A DNA stretch of 11,519 nucleotides from Gammaproteobacteria bacterium (GCA_030636465.1 DAOVWW010000014.1:1-11519), one strand, 5' to 3'; counted from the first letter of the stretch, positions 1 to 6,952 are shown. Program-made: numbers and translations. Notes: generated by a model from the letters alone, not told the origin.

Positions 1-513
1 CAGCTCGGCAGGTACGCCCGGTGATGTGGGTACACCCAGAGTTAAGGCGCCGGAACCGGCTTTAGCTAGTAATGAATCAGAATGGCCATGATAACAGCCC
101 TCAAACTTTATCAATTTATCTCTGCCCGTCGCACCGCGCGCAAGGCGGATCGCACTCATTGTGGCTTCTGTACCCGAACTGACCATCCTGACTTTATCTA
201 GCGACGGGACCAGCTCACAGACTAAATCAGCCATCCTTGTTTCCAGCACCGTCGGCGCACCATAACCCAGGCCCGCTTCAATTTGCTTCTTTACCGCATT
301 AATCACTGCTGGATGAGAATGGCCAAGTATCATCGGCCCCCACGAACCAACATAATCAATATATTCTCGCCCCTGCTCATCCCATAATCTGGCACCAGAA
401 CCGGACTTAAAAAATATGGGCGATCCGCCTACTGACTTGAACGCCCTTACTGGTGAATTTACACCGCCGGGAATATGGACGGATGCCTGTTGAAAAAGCT
501 CTTCATTATTCAT
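1..513 (-). CDS. hemL: Glutamate-1-semialdehyde 2,1-aminomutase, N-terminal 171 codons (cut by left edge)
   Basis: HemL is a cytoplasmic PLP enzyme that converts glutamate-1-semialdehyde to 5-aminolevulinate in the C5 route to heme. The visible part starts at ATG 513 ([20 protein letters not shown]) and shows the family signatures in order: [12 protein letters not shown] (about residues 14-25), [15 protein letters not shown] (51-65), the PLP-phosphate loop [16 protein letters not shown] (112-127), [10 protein letters not shown] (137-146) and GSGALTLG (153-160). The frame stays open to base 1. The C-terminal half, including the PLP-binding lysine, is outside the window, so its integrity cannot be judged. 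It is the last visible gene of the minus-strand train, 58 bp after thiE, and the gap contains a possible promoter of its own. No strong Shine-Dalgarno precedes the ATG. Identification rests on the long, near-continuous match to the family N-terminus. Confidence 0.97.
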   Translation of the reverse strand, partial: MNNEELFQQASVHIPGGVNSPVRAFKSVGGSPIFFKSGSGARLWDEQGREYIDYVGSWGPMILGHSHPAVINAVKKQIEAGLGYGAPTVLETRMADLVCELVPSLDKVRMVSSGTEATMSAIRLARGATGRDKLIKFEGCYHGHSDSLLAKAGSGALTLGVPTSPGVPAEL

Positions 514-536
514 TTTTGATAACCCAGTTGTTCTTT

Positions 537-565
537 GTTTTAAATTATTTAGTTTTAGATCTCAA
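537..565 (-). promoter_or_regulatory. Possible sigma70-type promoter for hemL
   Basis: Read on the minus strand there is a TTGAGA (560-565, 5/6 to the -35 consensus), a 17-bp spacer and TAAAAC (537-542, 4/6 to the -10). It lies in the thiE-hemL gap and would start a transcript with a leader of roughly 17-20 nt before the hemL ATG. The region is AT-rich, so a chance match is possible; hemL may also be read from the operon upstream. Confidence 0.3.
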
Positions 566-571
566 TACAGT

Positions 572-1213
572 TCACCCTGCCTGACTGTCGAACAAAGCGC
601 AGAGTTCTTTGCTGCTGCGATAAGGATCTGCTGTCGAGAATATGCCACCGATGACCGCGACGGCACTGGCTCCGGATGATATCAGAAACCCTGCATTTTC
701 GGTCACGATTCCACCGATAGCTACAATTGGTTGAGAAAATTTCCTCTTTGCCTGCTGCAATATCGCCGCATCAGCTGGACTTGCTTCAGGTTTTGTTAGA
801 GAGGGGTAAAAACGACCAAAGGCAAGGTAATCAGCACCAGCATTAACAGCCTGCTCAGCAAGATCAATACTGTTATAGCAGGAAGCGCCTATCAGTAAAT
901 CTGGATAACTTTTCCTTGTTTCTACAATGCCGGCATCATCTTTGCCACAATGCACGCCATCTGCCTTTACCCGACTCGCCAGCCCGGCATCATCGTTGAT
1001 AATAAAAACAGCACCCAACAGTGTGGTCATCCTGCGCAATTTACTGGCCTGCATTAGTCGTTTTTTATCATCATTACTCTTGTCGCGATATTGCAGCACA
1101 CGGCAACCGGCATCAAGCACCATCTGTACATTTTCAAACAGGCTGTTTTCATCGCAACACCCTGTATCAACGATGGCGTATAGGCCTGATATCTTTTTTG
1201 CCAGAGGGTGCAC
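572..1213 (-). CDS. thiE: Thiamine-phosphate synthase
   Basis: ThiE is a cytoplasmic TIM-barrel enzyme that couples HMP-pyrophosphate with thiazole phosphate to give thiamine phosphate and pyrophosphate. The 213-residue length is normal. Visible family motifs are QYRDKS (41-46, pyrophosphate binding), INDDAGLA (72-79) and ADGVHCGKDD (84-93), GASCYNS (109-115), GADYLAFGRFYPSLTKPEASP (126-146), and the phosphate-binding AIGGI (165-169) with AVAVIGGIF near 185-192. The start is a GTG at 1213, four bases after the thiD stop, which fits translational coupling; the family N-terminus (LYAIVD at 11-16) leaves no room for a much later start. HCGKDD replaces the more usual HLGQ-D form, a conservative change. 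It supplies the step after ThiD, its direct upstream neighbour. No THI-box riboswitch was recognised in front of the pair. Confidence 0.96.
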   Translation of the reverse strand: MHPLAKKISGLYAIVDTGCCDENSLFENVQMVLDAGCRVLQYRDKSNDDKKRLMQASKLRRMTTLLGAVFIINDDAGLASRVKADGVHCGKDDAGIVETRKSYPDLLIGASCYNSIDLAEQAVNAGADYLAFGRFYPSLTKPEASPADAAILQQAKRKFSQPIVAIGGIVTENAGFLISSGASAVAVIGGIFSTADPYRSSKELCALFDSQAG

Positions 1214-1217
1214 GATA

Positions 1218-2048
1218 TCAAATAATCTCTACAGCCAGGTTCGTATTCAGCCTGTATGGAATATGCTGACCTTTTCCGGGTTTGAACGCTGCAGACAGGC
1301 TTTTCATAACATGCTGCTGGGCCTGATCTACGGCCTCCTCCATATCCAAACCCAGTGCAAGACCTGCTGCACAGGCGGATGCCAGCGTGCACCCTGAGCC
1401 ATGGTATTCATAAGGCAGGCGCGGCCAGCACCACTCTTTGCTCTTTTTACCCTGCCGGTAGTAGCGGTTAATTACCTGTTCAGAATCTGCATGCGTTCCT
1501 GTGATTAAACAGTCACAGTTACTGTTTGCATTCGAAATTACGGCTGCGCAGGCATCTGCTGTTTCCACATCACCCTTAGCTGCCAGCGCAATGGCTTCGG
1601 GGATATTTGGCGTTACTAGACTTGCAACAGGTAACAGGTCTTCCTTAATTGAACTAATAAGTGAATGCTCACTTAGTGCATCATTCATATTGCTGCTCAT
1701 TACCGGGTCAACAACCAGGCTAATATGCGGGTAATTTAATAATACCTCCACCAATCCTAAAATTACCTCTTTATTCACTAGCATGCCGGTTTTTATAACA
1801 GATGGAGAAATATCCTCCATGACGGCTTGCATCTGTGCCCGTATCACTTCTGGATCGACCAGGTCATAACCCTTGACCGCAGAGGTGTCCTGAACGGTAA
1901 CGGCTGTTACCACAGGTGCAGCGTGGCAACCCAGCATGGATAAGGTCTGAATATCCGCACACAAACCTGCGCCACCAGAAGGATCCATTCCCCCAATGAC
2001 CATCACCACGGGTGGGGAAGCTGTTTTATTACTCATCGGTGTCGTCAC
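1218..2048 (-). CDS. thiD: Hydroxymethylpyrimidine/phosphomethylpyrimidine kinase
   Basis: ThiD is a cytoplasmic ribokinase-fold enzyme that phosphorylates HMP to HMP-P and then HMP-PP, the pyrimidine substrate of ThiE. The 276 residues show IGGMDPSGGAGLCADIQT (18-35), the DPVMSS segment (114-119), TPNIPEA (146-152) and the anion-hole and catalytic loop YHGSGCTLASACA (215-227, catalytic Cys220). The longest frame starts with GTG at 2048, which overlaps the upstream stop codon as GTGA and has AAGGA 4-5 nt before it. An in-frame ATG at 2036 (MSNKTASPP) has AGGTGA eight bases upstream and is an equally good start, giving 272 residues. Both keep the whole domain. Translation is probably coupled to the transglutaminase gene upstream and to thiE downstream. 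Confidence 0.96.
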   Translation of the reverse strand: MTTPMSNKTASPPVVMVIGGMDPSGGAGLCADIQTLSMLGCHAAPVVTAVTVQDTSAVKGYDLVDPEVIRAQMQAVMEDISPSVIKTGMLVNKEVILGLVEVLLNYPHISLVVDPVMSSNMNDALSEHSLISSIKEDLLPVASLVTPNIPEAIALAAKGDVETADACAAVISNANSNCDCLITGTHADSEQVINRYYRQGKKSKEWCWPRLPYEYHGSGCTLASACAAGLALGLDMEEAVDQAQQHVMKSLSAAFKPGKGQHIPYRLNTNLAVEII

Positions 2049-4075
2049 CTGTTCCTTTTTGGATGAAAACTTCTTACTGCCTGTGCCAGTTTTCTTTGCT
2101 GAAATGTACCAGTATTACCGGCATACCTTAGTTCAATAAATGTATTCGTCACCAGGCTTACCGGTGTTTTTAAATCTGGACGCAACTTGATAATTCTATC
2201 GGCAAATGCTCGCGGGCCTTCGTGTTTAAATTTTACGATACCTATTCCCTGTAATCGATTACAAAACTTTTGATATTGCACTATGGCCGGGTCAAAAATC
2301 TTTCTGCGATGGAATAACAACAAGGCCTGAAGACTGACCACTATAGACATAAGAATAACCAGCAGTATAACCATGTCTCTCCAGTTTGCCTGTTGGAACC
2401 CCAGCCATTTAAGTAAAAAGCTCTGGTTTTCTTTTCCAAAACCGATTACCCATTTATACCAGCGTGTGTTCACCCCATCCCAAAACATTGTCACACCCTT
2501 TAAGGTATTTGCCAGCAGTGACATCTGCAACATTATTTTTATTTTTTCGTCACTCAGGCTACCCGGCTCCTTTCCTTCTGCGACCAGCTGCCGGATGGCA
2601 TCAAGACCATACTCAATTCTCTCAGGAGCTACTGCCGCAGTAGGATCAACTCGCACCCATCCCTCTTCATCTAACCAGACTTCTGACCAGGCATGCGCAT
2701 CACTTTGCCTTACTATCATATAGTCACCCTGCTCATTCCATTCACCACCCTGATAACCTACAATCACTCTTGCAGGAATACCTGCAAGCCTCATCATCAT
2801 GGTGAAAGATGATGCATAATGTTCACAATATCCTTTGCGAGTATTAAGCATAAAATCTTCTACTGGATGTTCATCAAGCATGGGGGGCTGAAGACTATAG
2901 AAAAATGCATTATTACGATAATAGGCAAGGATGGTACTAATGTAGTTTTTATCACTACCGGATTGTCGATAAAGCTCACCAGCCAGACTTATCACCCGCT
3001 CGCCACTTACTGAACTTACATCAAGGTTTTTTGCCAGCGTATCATCTGATATGTCTTCATAATAATACTGGCTCACTGACTTAAGACTCTGTTGCAGCCG
3101 CTCTCGCAGGCCTCTGGCAGCACGTAAACTTCGACCGGGCCCCCACTCTAAATTGTCCGGCTTAAGTACAGGCATATCGAGTGCGAATACCCATTTTTTA
3201 TTTGACGCTTCCTGCAATACCGTATATTCAACTACATCTTTCAGCGAATATTTAAGTTCTGACACCGCAGTCTTTTTAAAGCGGCGCTCTTTCCACAGCC
3301 CGTGGTCATACTCCTCGAGCACCAGACCACGCCAGTAGCGTTGATTTGCAACGGGTACTGGTGATGAGAAATCCACTCTGAAGGCCACCTTTTCACTCAG
3401 GTTCAATTCATTAATAGTTCCAGGTTTCATCGTATCTGACATCCCCGTCAGCCCCGAGTGACTATCACCCGGTAAACCAAAGAGTCCGCCCTGCAGGCGC
3501 GGAAATAATACAAACAATAATGCGGCTACCGGCAAGCCCAGCATCAACATAGATGCTGAACGCTTAAGCATCGCTAACAGATGGTCCCTGCTTCCATGAT
3601 TCAAATACATCATGACGCTAAACAGGACTATTACTACCGCGAATAGATAGATTCCAAGCCAGAGCGCCTGCGAATATAGAAAGCTAGTTAAAATAATAAA
3701 CATGCATAAAAACACAACTAGCATGTAATCCCGCAAAGTTTTCAGCTCAAGAAATTTCAACATGGTTAAGGCGATCAGCATAGCAACGCCGGCATCACGA
3801 CCGAGCAATGTTCCATAGTGCTTATGCAGCATATATATGAGCGTAATCACACCAAGGAAACGAAGGACAGGCCCTGGCTGATGCGCTTTTCTATTAATTA
3901 TTAAGTATCGCCAGAGGAAAACAATGAATGCCAGCGCTGCAAACCAAACAGGTAATCTCATCAGGTGCGGGCTAATAGCAAGACATAATGCCAGCATTAG
4001 GGCATAAAGCGCCTGCCGGTCTGGCTGCAACTCCTCAGCATTGCTGATATGAAACCGCTTAAATAGACTAACCAA
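2045..4075 (-). CDS. tgpA: Membrane-anchored transglutaminase-like protein, TgpA type (DUF3488-TGase-DUF4129)
   Basis: This 676-residue inner-membrane protein has the TgpA architecture. A cluster of about six hydrophobic helices lies between residues 20 and 195. An extracytoplasmic region follows, with a transglutaminase/protease-like core carrying the Cys-His-Asp triad: Cys417 in RKGYCEHYASSF, His461 in QSDAHAWSEVW and Asp477 in WVRVDPTAAV. A C-terminal helix lies at about 568-588, followed by a cytoplasmic tail of about 90 residues. All three catalytic residues are present, so it is probably active; the substrate is unknown. The start is TTG at 4075, because an in-frame TAA lies only two codons upstream and the first Met is residue 27, already inside the first helix. 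The gene directly follows the MITE at 4083-4240, whose end carries an AGAGGTG. Its stop overlaps the thiD GTG by four bases. With the MoxR and DUF58 genes upstream it forms a recurrent bacterial module. Confidence 0.93.
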   Translation of the reverse strand: MVSLFKRFHISNAEELQPDRQALYALMLALCLAISPHLMRLPVWFAALAFIVFLWRYLIINRKAHQPGPVLRFLGVITLIYMLHKHYGTLLGRDAGVAMLIALTMLKFLELKTLRDYMLVVFLCMFIILTSFLYSQALWLGIYLFAVVIVLFSVMMYLNHGSRDHLLAMLKRSASMLMLGLPVAALLFVLFPRLQGGLFGLPGDSHSGLTGMSDTMKPGTINELNLSEKVAFRVDFSSPVPVANQRYWRGLVLEEYDHGLWKERRFKKTAVSELKYSLKDVVEYTVLQEASNKKWVFALDMPVLKPDNLEWGPGRSLRAARGLRERLQQSLKSVSQYYYEDISDDTLAKNLDVSSVSGERVISLAGELYRQSGSDKNYISTILAYYRNNAFFYSLQPPMLDEHPVEDFMLNTRKGYCEHYASSFTMMMRLAGIPARVIVGYQGGEWNEQGDYMIVRQSDAHAWSEVWLDEEGWVRVDPTAAVAPERIEYGLDAIRQLVAEGKEPGSLSDEKIKIMLQMSLLANTLKGVTMFWDGVNTRWYKWVIGFGKENQSFLLKWLGFQQANWRDMVILLVILMSIVVSLQALLLFHRRKIFDPAIVQYQKFCNRLQGIGIVKFKHEGPRAFADRIIKLRPDLKTPVSLVTNTFIELRYAGNTGTFQQRKLAQAVRSFHPKRNR

Positions 4076-4082
4076 AACTTAT

Positions 4083-4100
4083 GGGCACCTCTATAAAGTC
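4083..4100 (+). repeat. Left terminal inverted repeat of the MITE
   Basis: GGGCACCTCTATAAAGTC, adjacent to TTAT at 4079-4082. It matches the complement of 4223-4240 at 17 of 18 positions; the single mismatch is at 4095/4228 (A against the complement of G). Confidence 0.88.
4086..4092 (-). promoter_or_regulatory. Candidate ribosome binding site for the transglutaminase gene, supplied by the MITE end
   Basis: Minus-strand AGAGGTG lies inside the MITE terminal repeat, ten bases before the TTG at 4075. The spacing is on the long side. The pre-insertion junction, reconstructed by deleting the element, has no comparable purine-rich motif and would rely on coupling to the DUF58 stop. In the operon mRNA this motif would be base-paired with the other terminal repeat. 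Confidence 0.4.
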
Positions 4101-4222
4101 TGGGTATTTCAGATTACATTCAGAATTGTTCATATCAAGGCAAGGATCGCACGTAATAGCTAGCTCTTGCGAAGATTCTTAACGCAGAGATGGGCGATTA
4201 TGGATGTAGGATGAATATTCAT

Positions 4223-4240
4223 GACTTGATAGAGGTGCCC
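4223..4240 (-). repeat. Right terminal inverted repeat of the MITE
   Basis: Plus-strand GACTTGATAGAGGTGCCC, followed by TTAT at 4241-4244. On the operon transcript this copy is made first and could pair with the copy next to the transglutaminase start. Confidence 0.88.
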
Positions 4241-4243
4241 TTA

Positions 4244-5128
4244 TTACATCAGTGCCAGCAGAGTTAGACATTTTGACGCCTGTTTTTCATTATTGGATGG
4301 TAAAACTTTTTTTCCCGGCAGTTCCATGCCAAACCTGATTCCCTGTGCAGCGGCTTCAATTACCCAGCGTGTTAGCAGGCTGATGCGCTGTTCTTTCTCA
4401 CCCGCAGTATCATTCCACCTAAAAACCATTAATGGCATCTCACCGCCAGTAAACTCCTTACTATGCAAGCCTTTACCCCGCGCATAGGTTTTCCAGTCTA
4501 TGCGCTGAGGTGAATCACCCTTACGGTACTGACGTAAACCTGAAAAATCATCATTATTTCTTCTGCTCTGTATCTGAGTCATACTATTTTCACTATATCT
4601 GACTGGGAAGTCCTGCCAGCTGGACGGTTTTGGATAAACCAGACTTTTCTTTTCCAGCTGGGCTGGCTTACTCCATGAAAACAATAGGCCTATAGGAAAA
4701 CGGGTATTTACCTGTACTGCCGGTAATGTATGCCAGCCACGATGTTGTACCCTGGTCGTACATTCAATTTTCAAAGTTTCATGCGCAGAAAAATCACACC
4801 GCCTGCTTTTATCGCCCTTTATATCTATTCCTATATCAAAACGATCTCGCTGTGTCCCGTTCTTTAATACTAGCGAGTAACTAAGCAGTTCCCCGGCAAA
4901 CACGGGTTTACTCTCGCCATAAGTCAGGCATAAACCGTGCAAATTTCGATGCGTGTACAACATTGACACCAGCACCGTGGAGAACAGAGTAAAAGTCATC
5001 ATATAGGCCAGTGAGTTACTATAATTCACCGCTACCAGCAACATTGCCAGCAGTACCAGAGAGAAAATAAAACCATGCCTGGTTGGCAACATATAAAGGT
5101 TATCCCTGCTAAGGCACTGCTCCTGCAT
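4244..5128 (-). CDS. DUF58 domain protein, membrane-anchored
   Basis: A 294-residue protein of the DUF58 family, normally encoded beside MoxR ATPases and often described as having a von Willebrand A-like fold. Two hydrophobic stretches at about 18-35 and 40-57 suggest a membrane hairpin with the bulk of the protein cytoplasmic. The family signature lies at 194-226: DFSGLRQYRKGDSPQRIDWK, followed by TYARGKGLHSKEF. The start ATG at 5128 has AGAGG eight bases upstream; a later in-frame ATG (MLPTRHGF, residue 13) is possible. The 3' end is normal (CLTLLALM), with the TAA at 4244-4246 touching the MITE target duplication. It lies 26 bp after the MoxR gene. The molecular role is not established for the family; a partnership with the MoxR ATPase is inferred from the conserved gene order. 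Confidence 0.92.
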   Translation of the reverse strand: MQEQCLSRDNLYMLPTRHGFIFSLVLLAMLLVAVNYSNSLAYMMTFTLFSTVLVSMLYTHRNLHGLCLTYGESKPVFAGELLSYSLVLKNGTQRDRFDIGIDIKGDKSRRCDFSAHETLKIECTTRVQHRGWHTLPAVQVNTRFPIGLLFSWSKPAQLEKKSLVYPKPSSWQDFPVRYSENSMTQIQSRRNNDDFSGLRQYRKGDSPQRIDWKTYARGKGLHSKEFTGGEMPLMVFRWNDTAGEKEQRISLLTRWVIEAAAQGIRFGMELPGKKVLPSNNEKQASKCLTLLALM

Positions 5129-5154
5129 TTACCAAACCTCTTCGCATGCTTTAT

Positions 5155-6075
5155 TCATACAGGTGTAATTTCCAGTAACCTTTGTGCAGGATTTACACCA
5201 ATATTTACCTGGCCATCCTGATCCTGGATCATGGTCAGCCGATGACCGATGGCTGATGGTAAAACGGCCTGTATATCTTCTGGGATTACATATTTTCTGT
5301 CATTCAGGAGGGCCCATGCCCGGCCAGCATTAATCAGGTCTAAGCCCGCCCGCGGAGAAATACCGTTACCAAATTCACCAGAGTCACGAGACTGCTGAAT
5401 TAAATCCTGAACATAATCCAGCAGGGCTGGCTCTGTCTTTATGCGTTTCACTTCCTGTTGCCAGGCAACAATCTCTTTTTCTGTAACAATAGATGCCATC
5501 TTTTCTAATACCAGCCTGCGCTCCTCATTTTCAAGCAGCTTCCTTTCAGCCTCTCTATCCGGGTAGCCAATACTTATACGCATAAAAAACCTGTCCAGCT
5601 GTGACTCTGGTAAAGGGAATGTACCGGTTTGTTCAAGAGGGTTTTGAGTGGCGATCACAAAAAAAGGAAATGGCAGAGGATATGTCTTACCGTCAACGCT
5701 CACCTGTCGCTCTTCCATCGCCTCTAACAGTGCGCTCTGGGCTTTAGGTGATGCCCTGTTTATTTCATCAGCGAGTACTACGCTCGAAAAAATTGGGCCT
5801 TTATGAAAATGGAAGCTATTATTACTCGCTTCAAAAACCGATACGCCGGTGATGTCTGCAGGAAGCATATCACTGGTAAACTGTATTCTGCTAAACTCAA
5901 GTCCAAGGACTTTTGCCAGAGCATGTGCCAGTAGTGTCTTACCCATACCAGGGAGATCTTCTATTAATAAATGACCTTTTGCTAATATACAGCACAGGCA
6001 TAATTCAATCTGTTTTTCTTTTCCAAGAACTATTTGATTTAGAAAGTCTCTAATCTCATTAAACCGTGTATTCAT
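5155..6075 (-). CDS. moxR: MoxR-family AAA+ ATPase
   Basis: A cytoplasmic AAA+ ATPase of 306 residues, the normal length. Motifs in order: Walker A DLPGMGKT (40-47), Walker B VVLADEINRASPKAQSALLE (99-118, with D103/E104), sensor 1 ATQNP (142-146), LPESQLDRF (155-163, likely arginine finger R162) and sensor 2 GISPRAGLDL (238-247). MoxR proteins act as chaperones that help assemble or activate partner proteins; the target here is unknown, and the symbol is used in the family sense only. It is the first gene of the minus-strand train and has a good promoter candidate at 6112-6140. The ATG at 6075 has only a weak Shine-Dalgarno (AAGTGA). A DUF58 gene and a TgpA-like gene follow, the usual companions. 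Confidence 0.95.
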   Translation of the reverse strand: MNTRFNEIRDFLNQIVLGKEKQIELCLCCILAKGHLLIEDLPGMGKTLLAHALAKVLGLEFSRIQFTSDMLPADITGVSVFEASNNSFHFHKGPIFSSVVLADEINRASPKAQSALLEAMEERQVSVDGKTYPLPFPFFVIATQNPLEQTGTFPLPESQLDRFFMRISIGYPDREAERKLLENEERRLVLEKMASIVTEKEIVAWQQEVKRIKTEPALLDYVQDLIQQSRDSGEFGNGISPRAGLDLINAGRAWALLNDRKYVIPEDIQAVLPSAIGHRLTMIQDQDGQVNIGVNPAQRLLEITPV

Positions 6076-6086
6076 TTTTATGTTTC

Positions 6087-6100
6087 ACTTACTCGGGTAA
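6087..6100 (-). repeat. Leader motif copy 1, upstream of the MoxR gene
   Basis: Minus-strand TTACCCGAGTAAGT, 11 bases before the MoxR ATG. It agrees at 12 of 14 positions with plus-strand 6161-6174 in the leader of mlaA; together the two make a mirrored pair around the divergent promoters. The copy is itself a partial palindrome (TTAC/GTAA arms at 6089-6100). Confidence 0.6.
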
Positions 6101-6111
6101 TATTTCCTTAT

Positions 6112-6140
6112 ATATTAAGATGTATATGGAGTAGTGACAA
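6112..6140 (-). promoter_or_regulatory. Sigma70-type promoter for the MoxR operon
   Basis: On the minus strand TTGTCA (6135-6140, 5/6 to the -35 consensus) and TAATAT (6112-6117, 4/6 to the -10) are separated by exactly 17 bp. Transcription would begin near 6105, about 30 nt before the MoxR ATG. It could drive the whole train down to thiE or hemL. It overlaps the presumed upstream part of the mlaA promoter. Confidence 0.6.
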
Positions 6141-6150
6141 TCTAACATCC

Positions 6151-6159
6151 TGATATAAT
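6151..6159 (+). promoter_or_regulatory. Extended -10 promoter for mlaA-pip-apaH
   Basis: TGATATAAT is a perfect extended -10 element (TG, one base, TATAAT at 6154-6159). The upstream GTGACA (6134-6139) is only 14 bp away, so the extended -10 probably compensates for a poor -35. Transcription would start near 6166, giving a leader of about 22 nt to the ATG at 6188. The element overlaps an ATG at 6158 that would otherwise be taken as the start of the lipoprotein gene. Confidence 0.65.
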
Positions 6160-6160
6160 G

Positions 6161-6174
6161 TTTCCCGAGTATGT
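6161..6174 (+). repeat. Leader motif copy 2, upstream of mlaA
   Basis: Plus-strand TTTCCCGAGTATGT, identical at 12 of 14 positions to the motif read on the other strand at 6087-6100. It begins one base after the mlaA -10 and covers the likely transcription start. An A-rich stretch leads to the ATG in both leaders. Confidence 0.6.
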
Positions 6175-6187
6175 AAAAATAACAAAA

Positions 6188-6943
6188 ATGAAAAATTTAT
6201 TTTACAAAATTCTTCTACATTTATTTATAGTCATTGTGTTGGCTGGCTGTGCGACTTCTTCACATAATGACATGGCCGTTGTTGAACATAATCAACTTGC
6301 TACTGATGAAGTAAACCCCGATCCTTACGAAAATATAAACCGAAAAATATATAAGTTTAATCAGGATTTTGATAAAGCTGTATTAATTCCCTTCGCAAAG
6401 GGTTACCGCAAATACCTTCCTCGTCCTCTTCGTTTGGCTGTCTACAACTTTTTCTCAAATACAGCTGAAGGCAGAAACTTCATCAATAGCTTATTTCAGG
6501 GGAAATTACATAATGCCGTTGACAGTTTTTCGCGCTTATTCATCAATACTACATTAGGACTGGGCGGACTCATTGACATCGCTACAATCTCTGGCCTGGA
6601 GCGGCATGTCGAGGATATTGGACAAACTTTGGCTGTATGGGGCTTTGACTTCGGGCCCTACATAGTCATACCTATAATTGGACCCTCCAGCGGCAGAGAT
6701 ATATTTGGGCTCTATAGTTACTTCAGTTACACAGACCCTCTCGGTTACCTGGATGATTCTACTGCCAGATTTTCAATACTGGTACTGGATATGATCGATA
6801 CCCGCTCTCGTTATTTACGCGCATCATCTGTGTTTGGTTTCGCCTCTGTTGATCCGTACTTATTTGAACGTGAAAGTTATTTCCAGCAACGACTAGACTT
6901 CATCTATGACGGCTTACCCCCTATTGATGTCTATGATCAGTAA
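6188..6943 (+). CDS. mlaA: MlaA (VacJ) outer-membrane phospholipid-removal lipoprotein
   Basis: MlaA sits in the outer membrane, removes mislocalised phospholipid from the outer leaflet and passes it to the Mla carrier and inner-membrane transporter. From the ATG at 6188 the protein has 251 residues. A lipoprotein signal peptide comes first: KNLFYK, a hydrophobic stretch, then lipobox VLAGC with the acylated Cys at residue 21 and Ala at +2, which favours outer-membrane sorting. The family body follows: DPYENINRKIYKFNQDFDKA (about 45-64), RNFINSLFQG, DIGQTLAVWGFDFGPYIVIP (about 143-162), GPSSGRDIFG and DPYLFERESY. The frame is open to an ATG at 6158, but that codon is part of the -10 box and would place ten charged or polar residues before the signal peptide. 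No other mla gene is nearby. It leads a plus-strand train with pip and apaH. Confidence 0.94.
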   Translation: MKNLFYKILLHLFIVIVLAGCATSSHNDMAVVEHNQLATDEVNPDPYENINRKIYKFNQDFDKAVLIPFAKGYRKYLPRPLRLAVYNFFSNTAEGRNFINSLFQGKLHNAVDSFSRLFINTTLGLGGLIDIATISGLERHVEDIGQTLAVWGFDFGPYIVIPIIGPSSGRDIFGLYSYFSYTDPLGYLDDSTARFSILVLDMIDTRSRYLRASSVFGFASVDPYLFERESYFQQRLDFIYDGLPPIDVYDQ

Positions 6944-6952
6944 ATAATTGTT

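Larger units (their letters stand above)
4083..4240. mobile_element. 158-bp MITE-like non-autonomous element
   Basis: The segment is bounded by 18-bp terminal inverted repeats (4083-4100 and 4223-4240, 17/18 complementary, starting GGGCACCTCTAT) and flanked on both sides by TTAT (4079-4082 and 4241-4244), which reads as a 4-bp target duplication. It has no coding capacity and contains internal palindromes (ATGAATATTCAT at 4211-4222, AGCTAGCT within 4158-4165). Size, repeats and duplication are those of a MITE moved in trans by a transposase not encoded here. A 4-bp duplication together with GGTGC-type ends would fit an IS5-like transposase, but that is inference. Removing the element and one TTAT restores a compact junction: the DUF58 stop codon would lie 9 nt from the transglutaminase TTG. 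It therefore inserted exactly at the gene boundary without breaking either frame. Confidence 0.82.

Noticed and set aside
927..1397. 156-codon plus-strand open frame over thiE and thiD
   Set aside because: It lies antisense to two genes with complete family motifs, has no recognisable domain, and its Ser/Cys-rich composition is typical of a shadow frame.
2037..2120. TPP riboswitch in front of thiD
   Set aside because: thiD overlaps the preceding gene by 4 bp, the region upstream is coding, and no THI-box core was recognised.
2373..2723. 116-codon plus-strand frame inside the transglutaminase gene
   Set aside because: Antisense to the catalytic and C-terminal part of a well-supported protein; no domain or ribosome site.
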